A stretch of DNA of 64,000 bases from Niastella yeongjuensis. GTDB taxonomy: Bacteria; Bacteroidota; Bacteroidia; Chitinophagales; Chitinophagaceae. This document shows, one piece after another, positions 10,214 through 18,927 of the stretch. The position numbers and the translations under genes are program-made. The stretch's first letter is position 1. The number at the start of each line of letters is the position of its first letter. The stretch is from the NCBI RefSeq assembly GCF_900110245.1, contig NZ_FOCZ01000001.1, positions 248,001-312,000 on the forward strand. The letters run 5' to 3'. The notes under the pieces were generated by a model. The model did no database searches. It was given only the letters and a program-made list of their open reading frames with translations, and was not told the origin of the DNA.

Positions 10214-11288
10214 AAATCAATAACACCTTGTAAATCAATAAAAGGGGTGCTATTTCGAAGGCGCAAAGGTAAACAAAAAAATGGAATCTTGAGAGTTTAA
10301 TCTCATTTCGAACTGGCCTGTATGCTATTATAAACCGGTAAATAAATAATATAACAATAAAGAAATAAGTCAAAGTCATTAAAATAGTCAAAAACTGCCC
10401 TTTGGCAAAGGCCATAAACAATAAAGCCGGCAATAAATAGATCCCCAACATCTTGTTAACCAGGAACACAATGAAAATGTAGGTATCGGTCGCCGATCTG
10501 ATATTGAACATCCAGCCTATCATTTTAAGCAGAATGAACTTACCTATATATATGGTAGCCAGTAGTACACAACAGTAAAATAACAACAGCCAGTGGTTCA
10601 TGCCCGGTACTATATTATAATAGTCAGCCACAAAACTCAGGAACAACCCGGTGGAGATCACAAAAAGGATATTCAGGAACAGGGATGGTAAAGGCGATTG
10701 CAGCACCTGGTCCCTGATCTGCTGATGCCGCATGGTAACCCTGAAAAACAGGGTGTTAAGGTTATCGAGGTACTTCAGGAACGCAATCCGGATGAACCCG
10801 TAAAAGAACAGCAGCAGGCACAGAAAGTAAAACATGCTTTCATCCCGGCTTTCCTTTTTCAGCTGTTCGGTGATCAATACCCCTTTTCCGTAAAAATTAT
10901 AGTAGGGATGGTCGCGTAAGGCATTTTGAAAACCCTCCAGGGTTGGCTGGGGTTCGGGAATGCCGCCTTTTACTACACTGGCTACAGGGATCCCGGAATC
11001 AGGACGTGTAGCGACGGTAACCGGCGGGCGTATAGCTTTTACGCTGTCAACCGTATCGCGCCGGGCAGCGGTATGCGCTGAATCGGCCAATACTTTGGCA
11101 GCGGTATCCCTTTTCCGTGCAGCGGTGTCTTTTTTCCGTGTCACGGTATCTCGTTTAATACCGGGTGTATCGCGTTGTTCCCGGGAAGGAATAGTATCCT
11201 TTCCGCCTTGTGCAAGCGACACTATCATTAAGCAACAACAAAAAGCAAGTAGTATCAGTTTCTTCACAGGGAACTTTTGGGTTTGCAA
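10194..11288 (-). CDS. DUF4271 multi-pass membrane protein
   Basis: Uncharacterised Bacteroidota membrane protein. The 364 residues comprise an N-terminal signal-like helix (8-27), then a charged linker (about 28-100) built from Arg/Lys-Asp-Thr repeats (RDT, KKDT, RKRDT). After a short conserved stretch (LRDHPYYNFYGKGVLI), about seven membrane helices follow from residue 150. It is upstream of hemD and overlaps it slightly, so the two are probably co-transcribed. A link to haem synthesis is plausible only from that neighbourhood. Confidence 0.8.
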   Translation of the reverse strand: MQTQKFPVKKLILLAFCCCLMIVSLAQGGKDTIPSREQRDTPGIKRDTVTRKKDTAARKRDTAAKVLADSAHTAARRDTVDSVKAIRPPVTVATRPDSGIPVASVVKGGIPEPQPTLEGFQNALRDHPYYNFYGKGVLITEQLKKESRDESMFYFLCLLLFFYGFIRIAFLKYLDNLNTLFFRVTMRHQQIRDQVLQSPLPSLFLNILFVISTGLFLSFVADYYNIVPGMNHWLLLFYCCVLLATIYIGKFILLKMIGWMFNIRSATDTYIFIVFLVNKMLGIYLLPALLFMAFAKGQFLTILMTLTYFFIVILFIYRFIIAYRPVRNEIKLSRFHFFVYLCAFEIAPLLLIYKVLLIFVERSY

Positions 11289-11328
11289 AAATATTGTAGT
11301 GCCGGCATTGCCCGAAATGTATTTATGC

Positions 11329-13137
11329 TCAAAAATAATTAAGGTAACCTATATGGATCTTTGATTGCCGTAAGTTAAACTTCGTATCATCGCGCTTTCC
11401 CACCGCATACGACAAATTAAAAATACCTGCTTTTGTTTCAAAGGCCATCCCGAATCCTGTACCCCAGTAATAGTTACTCGCCCGGGCATATACACTCGCA
11501 TTTTTCGACCAGCCGCCATCTATAAAATAGCTCAGGTACGAATTTCGCCCAACCAGGTACCGGTACTCCAGGGTGCCAATGGCAAATTGTGATGCAAAAA
11601 TGCTTTCTTCATCAAAACCACGCAATAATTTATATCCACCAATTTGAAATAATTCGTTCCTGAAAATGGCCGGACTTTGATACCACCCGCCATTAATGGC
11701 CGATTTAAGGGTGCTGAACCGGGTCAATTTAAAATAATGCGCCATATAACCTTTCAGTTTGAACTGGTAACTGTTCAGCTGAACCGTATCGTACAGGCTG
11801 TTGAAATCGAAGCTGGGGTCGCTTTCATCTTTCAAATTCAATATTGCCGGGTTCTTTTTGATCTTTTTTGAACCCGCCGTTACATTGATCAGCCATTCAT
11901 TTCCTTTTCTGGGGTTGAACCGGTAATCGGTATTGTACCATTCGTAGTTAAAACCGAGGTTTACCGATCGGATGTCCGCCTGCTCGGGCAGAATGTGATT
12001 GGTCATGATGCCAATGGTATCAATTGTAAGCACATTGGTTTGAAAACTTTGTATATATACGCTTCCACCCTGACTTGCCGACAATGAATATTGGGCCCCA
12101 ATTTGCATATTGATATTTACGTAGGACGAGTCTTTCTTGAATAAATTAAAACTGGCGTTCAAGCCAAAGGGCGAACCAAACAGGTAGGGTTGCTGAAACA
12201 GCAGGTCAAGCCGGGGCGATTTAACCTGCAACTGCTGCCAGTTTATCCCAATGCTTTCGCCATTGCCCAATGAGTTCTTTAAGTTAATAGTGGCTTCGCC
12301 GGTTACCTGCAGTTTGTTATTTTCAGTTTGGGTACTGGAAGGCAAAAAGCCCACCAGCACATTGATCTGACTGCTGCGTTTGGGCGCCAGGTATACATTC
12401 AGAATGGAACCGGTGCCCAGCATGGTCATGTTCCAGGGCTGTTTTTCTTCCACATACCCCAGGTCGTTCAGTTTTTTGCTTATTGCCATCAGCCTTTCCT
12501 TTTTGTAATAACTGCCATTCATAATGCCGAGGTAGCGTTGTAAAAAGGTAGAAGAAATGCTGGCCTTGCCAAAATTGCGAATGCTATCGATCTTATAGAG
12601 GGGTCCTTTGTTAATATTCAGGTGCGCTTCAAACCGCTGATTTATAAAGGTGATGCTGTCGAGTTTGATCTTGGCAAACGGGTAGCCGTTGTTCTCCAGG
12701 TAGTCGAGTAATTTTTGCTGGGCGCCTACTACCTGGTCAAAACTCAGGGCCTGATTTTTGGCATTCAGGTTAATGGCATCAAGCAGTTTTTTATTGGCTG
12801 AATCAACCTGCAAATGGGCCCATTCAAATGTTTGGCCTACATACAGGGAACACACGGCCTTATTGGTTTCATAAAAAACAGTATCGAGGGAAGCGGCAGG
12901 ATACCCTTTTGATTGCAGCAGATCGGGCAGTTTGTTTACATAGTCCCGGGCCAGTTCCTGGTTTTTGAAATTTGAATCCAAACGCAGGGTAGAAAAAAGG
13001 AAAACCGAATCTTTATCCACGGCTTTTATTTGTAACCGGTATTGGGCAGGTAGCAAAAAGGGAAGAACCAGCCAAAAGGCAAGCACTATCCCAAAGCGTG
13101 TACGGTTATATACAACTACCTTTGCAGTCCGGAACAT
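11329..13137 (-). CDS. BamA/TamA-like outer membrane beta-barrel protein
   Basis: Omp85-superfamily protein: POTRA-like periplasmic repeats followed by a 16-strand barrel, used for insertion or translocation of outer-membrane proteins. The 602-residue product has a signal segment (about 14-32), then POTRA-like regions (LLDYLENNGYPFAKIKLDSITF; RFLQRYLGIMNGSYYKKERL type motifs). The C-terminal barrel includes GGYKLLRGFDEESIFASQFAIGTLEYRYLVGRNSYLSYFIDGG and ends in tyrosine/phenylalanine (YLNYF). It is shorter than true BamA (~800 residues), so it is an accessory family member. It is divergent from hemW, 46 bases apart. Confidence 0.85.
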   Translation of the reverse strand: MFRTAKVVVYNRTRFGIVLAFWLVLPFLLPAQYRLQIKAVDKDSVFLFSTLRLDSNFKNQELARDYVNKLPDLLQSKGYPAASLDTVFYETNKAVCSLYVGQTFEWAHLQVDSANKKLLDAINLNAKNQALSFDQVVGAQQKLLDYLENNGYPFAKIKLDSITFINQRFEAHLNINKGPLYKIDSIRNFGKASISSTFLQRYLGIMNGSYYKKERLMAISKKLNDLGYVEEKQPWNMTMLGTGSILNVYLAPKRSSQINVLVGFLPSSTQTENNKLQVTGEATINLKNSLGNGESIGINWQQLQVKSPRLDLLFQQPYLFGSPFGLNASFNLFKKDSSYVNINMQIGAQYSLSASQGGSVYIQSFQTNVLTIDTIGIMTNHILPEQADIRSVNLGFNYEWYNTDYRFNPRKGNEWLINVTAGSKKIKKNPAILNLKDESDPSFDFNSLYDTVQLNSYQFKLKGYMAHYFKLTRFSTLKSAINGGWYQSPAIFRNELFQIGGYKLLRGFDEESIFASQFAIGTLEYRYLVGRNSYLSYFIDGGWSKNASVYARASNYYWGTGFGMAFETKAGIFNLSYAVGKRDDTKFNLRQSKIHIGYLNYF

Positions 13138-13183
13138 CCTGGATTTATTAAACTATAATATTCGAACAAAAATAAGGAATACG

Positions 13184-14308
13184 ATGGCAGGCATTTATTT
13201 ACATATCCCGTTTTGCAGGCAGGCCTGTCACTACTGTAACTTTCACTTCTCCACCTCATTGAAGCTAAAGAACGAATTTGTGCAGGCTTTATTGAAAGAA
13301 ATAAGGCTGCAAAAGAATTATCTACCTCCGGAAACGGTGAACACCATCTATTTTGGCGGCGGCACCCCTTCCCTTTTAACACAGGAAGAAGTGTCGGCTA
13401 TTCTGCAGGCGTTACGCCAGCAATTTGAAGTGGCGCCCAATGCCGAGATCACACTGGAAGCAAACCCCGACGACATCTCCGAACAAAAACTGCAGGAATG
13501 GAAACAGGCGGACGTTAACCGGTTAAGCATTGGGGTGCAGTCTTTTTTTGAGGAAGACCTACGCTGGATGAACCGGGCGCATACGGCCCAACAGGCCATC
13601 GACAACCTGAAACTGGCCCGGCGGTATTTTGATAATATGACCATGGACCTCATTTATGGCGGCCCTACCCTGCCCGATGACCACTGGCAGCAAAATGTGC
13701 AACAAGCCATAGCACTGGGCATTCCACATATTTCAGCGTACGCGTTGACCGTAGAACCGGGCACGGCCCTGGCCTCCCTGATAGATAAACACAAAACAAC
13801 CGATGTAAATACCGATGACCAGGCCCGTCAGTTCCTGTTACTGATGGATTGGTTGAAAGAAGCCGGTTATGAGCATTACGAGATCTCGAACTTTGCCCTG
13901 CCCGGCATGCGTAGCCGCCATAACAGCTCTTACTGGCAGGGAGTCCCTTACCTGGGCTTAGGCCCTTCCGCCCATTCCTTTAATGGCAAATCCCGCCAAT
14001 GGAACATTGCCAACAATGCGTTGTATATAAAGTCGCTAAACGAAGATAAAGTTCCCTTTGAGGTAGAAACGCTTACCCATACCCAGCGGTTAAACGAATA
14101 CATTATGACCTCGCTGCGCACCATCGAGGGGCTGGATCTGGCCTGGGTAGTGGCCCAGTTTGGTGAAAGAGAAGCCAACCAGATACAACGGTCTGGCCAG
14201 CCTTTTATCGATAGCGGTAAAATGCGGTTCTACAATAACCACCTCCAATTAACCAAAGACGGGAAACTGTTTGCCGATGGTATAGCCGCTGAATTATTTG
14301 CCTCCTAA
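13184..14308 (+). CDS. hemW: HemW-like radical SAM protein
   Basis: HemW is a radical-SAM haem chaperone related to coproporphyrinogen III oxidase HemN. The 374-residue product begins MAGIYLHIPFCRQACHYCNFHF. Cys11, Cys15 and Cys18 form the CxxxCxxC [4Fe-4S] motif, and Phe replaces the fourth Cys of HemN, as expected for HemW. Further motifs are YFGGGTPSLL, ANPDDI, RLSIGVQSF, DLIYGGPT and YEISNFALPG. The frame stays open upstream to 12965, but that stretch lies antisense to the barrel gene, so the ATG at 13184 is taken as the start. Confidence 0.92.
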   Translation: MAGIYLHIPFCRQACHYCNFHFSTSLKLKNEFVQALLKEIRLQKNYLPPETVNTIYFGGGTPSLLTQEEVSAILQALRQQFEVAPNAEITLEANPDDISEQKLQEWKQADVNRLSIGVQSFFEEDLRWMNRAHTAQQAIDNLKLARRYFDNMTMDLIYGGPTLPDDHWQQNVQQAIALGIPHISAYALTVEPGTALASLIDKHKTTDVNTDDQARQFLLLMDWLKEAGYEHYEISNFALPGMRSRHNSSYWQGVPYLGLGPSAHSFNGKSRQWNIANNALYIKSLNEDKVPFEVETLTHTQRLNEYIMTSLRTIEGLDLAWVVAQFGEREANQIQRSGQPFIDSGKMRFYNNHLQLTKDGKLFADGIAAELFAS

Positions 14309-14461
14309 AGGAAATATTGCCGGTAAATCTGTGACAAAACAAGGTTATAACGAGGACTTAACAGGGATAAATTCCTTTCCAGGTCCCGGTTATGTCCCTG
14401 TTAGGTCCCTGTTATGTCCTTGTTATGTCAAATTTGAATGGAGTAAAGCAGACACAAAAAA

Positions 14462-14485
14462 AGCCCCCCGATGCATCGGGGGGCT
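14462..14485 (-). terminator. Strong terminator after the 36-residue ORF
   Basis: AGCCCCCCGA / TCGGGGGGCT form a perfect 10-bp stem with a TGCA loop. The A run before it gives a T run only on the minus strand, so it ends minus-strand transcription arriving from the ORF at 14515-14625. Upstream, 14380-14430 holds a short C/T-rich tract of imperfect ccctgttatgtc repeats. Confidence 0.8.
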
Positions 14486-14514
14486 CTATGGATAATCAAT
14501 ATGTTACGCCTGTT

Positions 14515-14625
14515 TTAGGCCGAGTGATGGTCTTTTTTAACGAGTTTGATTACCTCGTTGATGATCACAATGCAGGCCAGCACCAGCATTGCAGTAATTC
14601 CATATGGTCCTAAAGAGAAAGGCAT
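14515..14625 (-). CDS. Small single-helix membrane peptide, 36 residues
   Basis: Starts MPFSLGPYGITAMLVLACIV and continues I-INEVIKLVKKDHHSA. One hydrophobic helix (about 9-24) is followed by a basic, His-containing tail, the typical layout of small inner-membrane proteins. Function unknown. Support comes from a strong minus-strand terminator 29 bases after the stop, and from gap placement upstream of the same-strand terminator but after gpsA's convergent neighbourhood. No clear Shine-Dalgarno is seen, which is normal in this phylum. Confidence 0.5.
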   Translation of the reverse strand: MPFSLGPYGITAMLVLACIVIINEVIKLVKKDHHSA

Positions 14626-14689
14626 AATTCAAATATTAGTCGTTGAAAGGCCATAAATATTACAACCTGGCCAGGAAAATGTTTGCTAT

Positions 14690-15727
14690 TCAGACCAGTG
14701 TTTTTTCTACAAGATTAAAGCCTTTGCGTGGTTTAACATTTTCCCACAGAATACGGTAAACGGTTTCGGCTATGGGCATTTCGGCCCCTATTTGCTGATT
14801 TACCAGGTAAATACATTTGCTGGCATTATACCCTTCGGCCACCATATTCATTTCGAGCTGTGTGGCCCGTACCGAATAGCCCTTGCCGATCATATTACCA
14901 AAAGTTCTGTTACGACTGTACAACGAATAACAGGTTACCAGCAGATCGCCCAGGTAAACCGATGCGGCATAGTTGGGTGTTTTGCGGTGCGTTACCGGGT
15001 CTTCGCCATCATGCACACCCACTTCAATGTGTTGTATGCCTACCTTCTTCAAAAAGCCCGCCATTTCATCGGCGCAATTGGCTATAAGTACACTTAAGAA
15101 ATTATCGCCATATTCCAGGCCATGGGCAATACCGGCGCCCAGGGCATAAATGTTTTTCAGTACAGCGGCATATTGCACGCCATATACATCCGGATTAACA
15201 ATGGTATTGAGGTAGGGGGTAGTAAAACAAGCGGCTATTTTTTTTGCCATCGGCACATCGATGCCCGAAAAAGTGAGGTATGATAATTTCTCCGAAGCCA
15301 CTTCCTCTGCGTGGCAGGGACCCATTACCGTGAAATAATCTGACAACGGCAGTTTGAATGCCTGTTTCAGGTGATCGTTCAACAATAAATTATTATCGGG
15401 TAGAATGCCTTTTACTGCCGAAAGCACCTTCTTGCCTTCAAAAGCATTGGCTGGTAAATTGTTCAGCGTGGCCGTTACATAAGCCGATGGAGTAGCTATT
15501 AAAATGCAATCACTGGCTGCAATGGTTGCCGCTATATCGGTACCCAGGTTCACCAGGTTGGTATCGAAATATACCGAGCTTAAATAGCCGGGATTATGAT
15601 GCCGTTGTTGCATGTGATCCACTATCTCCTCTGACCGTACACACCAGTTTATCGATTGTTTGTTATCTGTACAAATTTTCGCCAATGCTGTAGCCCAGCT
15701 CCCACTTCCTATTATTCCCAGTTGCAT
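14690..15727 (-). CDS. gpsA: Glycerol-3-phosphate dehydrogenase [NAD(P)+]
   Basis: Reduces dihydroxyacetone phosphate to sn-glycerol 3-phosphate for phospholipid synthesis. The 345 residues begin with the Rossmann motif LGIIGSGSWATALA. Other landmarks are CILIATPSAYV, the substrate-lysine segments SAVKGI and YAAVLKNIYALGAGIAHGLEYGDN, and the MGPCHAEEVA segment in place of the usual GPSFA. Length is normal for the family. It stands alone between the small membrane peptide and the efflux genes. Confidence 0.93.
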   Translation of the reverse strand: MQLGIIGSGSWATALAKICTDNKQSINWCVRSEEIVDHMQQRHHNPGYLSSVYFDTNLVNLGTDIAATIAASDCILIATPSAYVTATLNNLPANAFEGKKVLSAVKGILPDNNLLLNDHLKQAFKLPLSDYFTVMGPCHAEEVASEKLSYLTFSGIDVPMAKKIAACFTTPYLNTIVNPDVYGVQYAAVLKNIYALGAGIAHGLEYGDNFLSVLIANCADEMAGFLKKVGIQHIEVGVHDGEDPVTHRKTPNYAASVYLGDLLVTCYSLYSRNRTFGNMIGKGYSVRATQLEMNMVAEGYNASKCIYLVNQQIGAEMPIAETVYRILWENVKPRKGFNLVEKTLV

Positions 15728-15755
15728 GTAGTTGTTCGTTTTGTCCCCAAAAGTA

Positions 15756-15899
15756 AGAAATACAGCTTAAAGCTGTTAGCCTTAAGCTGTAAGCCAATAC
15801 ACCCCTACGCGGCAATAAAGCAAATGCAAAAGCCATAAACACCTGATCAAAGACCGAAGGCGCTTATGGCTTATTGCTTACGGCTTACAGCTATTTCTT
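15756..15899. repeat. Long imperfect inverted repeat between gpsA and the HlyD gene
   Basis: The left arm (15756-15799) and right arm (15860-15899) carry related words in opposite orientation: aagaaata, agctgtaagcc, taagc. The right arm runs into the stop codon of the HlyD-type gene. A folded transcript could act as a terminator for the minus-strand efflux genes, or it may be a dispersed intergenic element. Confidence 0.45.
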
Positions 15900-17261
15900 C
15901 ACTTCAAATAACTTATCCTTAGCTACCACTTTAACTTTCATGCCGTCTTTTAATGTTTTGCTGATAACGTTATAAGGGGCTACGATAATTTCGTCACCCG
16001 CTTTCAGTCCTTCGGTTACTTCTATGTTGTTGATGTCCTGAATACCGGTTTTCACTACTATCTTTTTCACCGTACCATCTTTTTGTAATACAAACACCAC
16101 TTCATCGAGATCGGTAGCTGTTGTTTTTTCTTCCTCCTTTGAATTGTCTTTGGGTTTATCCTTGTCTTTATCTTCCCCTACTATTTTATCAGTGCCTTTT
16201 TCGCGGGTGCTTACGGCGTTGATGTTGGCAGACAGTACATTCGCTTTTGTTCTGGTTTGAATATCAGCGCTGGCATTCATACCGGGGCGGAAAGGGAAAT
16301 ACCTTGGTCTGGAAGGATCGAACAGATCCTGGTACGACTCACGCAACAAACGAATGTGTACTTTGTAATTGGTTACATCGTTAGAGGTGGCTGCGGCTGC
16401 ACTGGCCGTAGTGTTACTGCTGGCAATCTGGGTAACAATACCTTTGAATTTGCGATTGTTGTAGGCGTCTATTTCAACCAGCGCAGAATCGTACATCTTT
16501 ACTTTTGGTATATCATTCTCCCCAACATCTACCTGCACTTCAAAGATACCCATATCGGCAATGCGCATCATTTCGGTACCGGCCATCATAGAGTTACCCA
16601 CTACCCTTTCACCGGCTTTTACATTCAGTAATGATACCGTACCGCTCATGGGCGATAATACGGCAGTACGGCTAAGGTCTTTATTAGCTCTTTCAAGACT
16701 GGCTACTGAACTGGCAATACCGGCCTGGCCGCTGCGAATGTTTTGCACCGCTGCATTGTAATTGGCCTGTGCAGTACGGAATGAATTTTCCGCCTGTTCA
16801 AATTCTGCATTGGAAATGATCTTATCGGCCAGCAGTTTCTTTTGACGTTCGTACGTACTTTTTGCCAGGTCAAGGGCCGACTGCAGGCTTTCCAACTGCG
16901 CCTTACTGTTATCTACCATGGCCTGCTGGCGGTTTACTTCCGCAGCAGCCTGGTTACGCTGGGTAGAATAGATATCGGCATAAATTTTTGCCAGCACCTG
17001 GCCCTTACGAACACTATCCCCTTCTTTTACCTGCAGCTCTACTATTTCACCCGAAATATCAGGACTTACTTTTACCTCAACCTCGGGATATACTTTTCCG
17101 CTGGCGTTAACGGTTTCTGTTATATTGCGGGTCTCTACTTTTTCCGTGGCTACTTTCAGCCCTTCGTCTTTTCCAATAACGCCGGCGCTTTTTAGTCCTA
17201 CCAGCCCTATTACCAGTATCACAAGGCCTATAAAGATCCACAATAATTTTTTCTTCTTCAT
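15891..17261 (-). CDS. Efflux periplasmic adaptor subunit (HlyD/MacA-like)
   Basis: Membrane-fusion adaptor linking an inner-membrane pump to a TolC channel. The 456 residues comprise one N-terminal membrane anchor (6-25), a lipoyl-like half-motif (GKVYPEVEVKVSPDISGEIVELQVKEGDSVRKGQVLAKI) and a helical hairpin rich in Gln/Ala (about 95-200). The second lipoyl half follows (LSPMSGTVSLLNVKAGERVVG), then beta-barrel and membrane-proximal domains. A Lys/Asp/Glu-rich insertion lies near 355-385. It is 38 bases after the TolC gene. No ABC or RND pump gene follows. Confidence 0.9.
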   Translation of the reverse strand: MKKKKLLWIFIGLVILVIGLVGLKSAGVIGKDEGLKVATEKVETRNITETVNASGKVYPEVEVKVSPDISGEIVELQVKEGDSVRKGQVLAKIYADIYSTQRNQAAAEVNRQQAMVDNSKAQLESLQSALDLAKSTYERQKKLLADKIISNAEFEQAENSFRTAQANYNAAVQNIRSGQAGIASSVASLERANKDLSRTAVLSPMSGTVSLLNVKAGERVVGNSMMAGTEMMRIADMGIFEVQVDVGENDIPKVKMYDSALVEIDAYNNRKFKGIVTQIASSNTTASAAAATSNDVTNYKVHIRLLRESYQDLFDPSRPRYFPFRPGMNASADIQTRTKANVLSANINAVSTREKGTDKIVGEDKDKDKPKDNSKEEEKTTATDLDEVVFVLQKDGTVKKIVVKTGIQDINNIEVTEGLKAGDEIIVAPYNVISKTLKDGMKVKVVAKDKLFEVKK

Positions 17262-17299
17262 AATGAATGGTTGGTTCGGTTTAGAATCTCATGTACAAT

Positions 17300-18754
17300 T
17301 TATAATTTGATCCCCTGCCCTTTATAAAACTCCAGCACCTTTAATTTAAAAACATAATCGAATTGGGCGGTGGTCATATCGGACTGGGCCTTGTTCATAT
17401 TGTTCTGACTGATCAACAGATCGAAGGTATTTAACAAACCCACTTCATATCTTTTCTTTGCCACGTCGTATGATTTTTGAGTTATTTCAAAGGTACGTTT
17501 GGTAGCGTTGAACTTTTCCAAAGCAGCAGAAGCATTGTAATAGGCTTTGTAAATATCGTTCTGTAAGGTTTGATTGATAATGGCCTTGTTCAACTCTGCA
17601 TTTTTAAGATCGAGTTTTGAGCGTTGATAATTAAAGCGGGCATTACCACCGCTGTTTATGGGAACGGCTATACTCAATCCAAGGCTTTGCCGGAAGTTGT
17701 TATTCATTTGAAGGCCCCAGCCATCCCATCGCTCCCCAAAGGTTTTCTTTCCCGTGTTTATCTGTAAATCGGGGGTCAATACAGGATACTCTGTTCCGCT
17801 GATACTTACCAGGTCGCCACTAGGCGTAACTCCTTTTACCGTATAGCCGGTTACTTTGTCGCGGGTACTTGAAAAGTTGGTTCCCAGCGAACCGCCTACT
17901 GAAATGGTGGGGAATAAGGCTGCCCGGCTGCTTTTCATGGACGCTTCCAACGACTGAATTCGCAAGGCATTTGCCTTTTGTGCCGGCTGATTTTGCAATG
18001 CTATCTGGTATACGGTTTCAGGTTGTAATTGCAGAATAGGTTCAACGGGGATTGTTTCTACAGGCGGCGTGGCAATATCGAATAGTTTACCGGCATCGAT
18101 ATTCAACACCTGTTTTAACAGCAACAGGTTTTGATCGGCTGTAGCCCTCGCAGTAATATAATTGGAGCTATCGGTAGCATACTGTCCTTCCAGTGTAAGC
18201 GCATCCAGTTCGGGAGCTGCACCAGCGGCCACCCTTTTTTTTGCCACTTCCCACTGTTCTTTTGTTTGCTGCATTTGCACACTGGTAATCTGGATCTGTT
18301 GCCGCGACAACAATACCTGCAGGTAATAAGTGGCCACATTCAATGCCACATCGTTCTTTGTTTTTTCAATATCCATTTTGGCGGCATCGGTAGTAAGATC
18401 GGCCGAAATGATATTATTGCGGATGCGGTGCCAGTTAAAAACGGTGATGCCTGCACTGACGCCATATGACTGGTATAATAACTCGTTACTGGTATACAGG
18501 TTGGTGGTGGGGTCAATAGACCGGCCCCATTGCAAACCGGTATTGGTACTGAAGTCGGCATTGGGGTATTGCGACCACCGGGCCTGCTTTTCGTTCACCT
18601 CGGCTACATTGGCCTGCAGGCTGGTTTGCTGCACCGTTAAGTTGTTGGCCAATGCATATTCAACACAACGGCGCAGGTCCCACTTTTCCTGGGCCTGCAT
18701 ACCGTACGGCAGGTAACAGACAAGGAGCAGTAAAAGGGTCTTACTTCTTTTCAT
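17300..18754 (-). CDS. TolC family outer membrane efflux protein
   Basis: Outer-membrane channel of a tripartite exporter. The start at 18754 (MKRSKTLLLLLVCYLPYGMQAQE) gives a proper signal peptide; the in-frame ATG at 18829 would put 25 polar residues before it. The mature part begins KWDLRRCVEYALANNLTVQQTSLQ and shows the two-repeat OEP pattern, with long helices and ARWSQYPNADFSTNTG and SSRAALFPTISVGGSLG near the strand regions. About 484 residues is normal. It forms an operon with the adaptor gene. Confidence 0.9.
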   Translation of the reverse strand: MKRSKTLLLLLVCYLPYGMQAQEKWDLRRCVEYALANNLTVQQTSLQANVAEVNEKQARWSQYPNADFSTNTGLQWGRSIDPTTNLYTSNELLYQSYGVSAGITVFNWHRIRNNIISADLTTDAAKMDIEKTKNDVALNVATYYLQVLLSRQQIQITSVQMQQTKEQWEVAKKRVAAGAAPELDALTLEGQYATDSSNYITARATADQNLLLLKQVLNIDAGKLFDIATPPVETIPVEPILQLQPETVYQIALQNQPAQKANALRIQSLEASMKSSRAALFPTISVGGSLGTNFSSTRDKVTGYTVKGVTPSGDLVSISGTEYPVLTPDLQINTGKKTFGERWDGWGLQMNNNFRQSLGLSIAVPINSGGNARFNYQRSKLDLKNAELNKAIINQTLQNDIYKAYYNASAALEKFNATKRTFEITQKSYDVAKKRYEVGLLNTFDLLISQNNMNKAQSDMTTAQFDYVFKLKVLEFYKGQGIKL

Positions 18755-18817
18755 ATTCCAAAAGTAATTGTAATGAAAGGCGAATGATGGTGTTTTTGAT
18801 AAACGGTCAGTTAAATT

Positions 18818-18861
18818 ATGGCGTTGCAAATAACGCCATTAGGTGGGGTTGCCCCCACCCT
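18818..18861. repeat. Two adjacent hairpins upstream of the TolC gene
   Basis: ATGGCGTT / AACGCCAT (8 bp, 6-base loop) is followed directly by GGTGGGG / CCCCACC (7 bp). They lie between the PLP-enzyme stop and the TolC start. They may end the PLP/permease transcript, though no good T run follows on the minus strand. Confidence 0.4.
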
Positions 18862-18927
18862 GATATGATCAATAAATTTTATTTACAATGTTTCCTACAC
18901 GGCTGCCTTCCTGTTACCTGCTAAAAT

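Noticed and set aside
12965-13183. N-terminal extension of hemW
   Set aside because: The frame is open but runs antisense to the barrel gene and has no radical-SAM similarity; the conserved MAGIYLHIPF start is at 13184.
14380-14430. Short ccctgttatgtc repeats as a CRISPR array
   Set aside because: Repeat units are 10-12 bases, imperfect and adjacent without spacers; no cas genes in the window.
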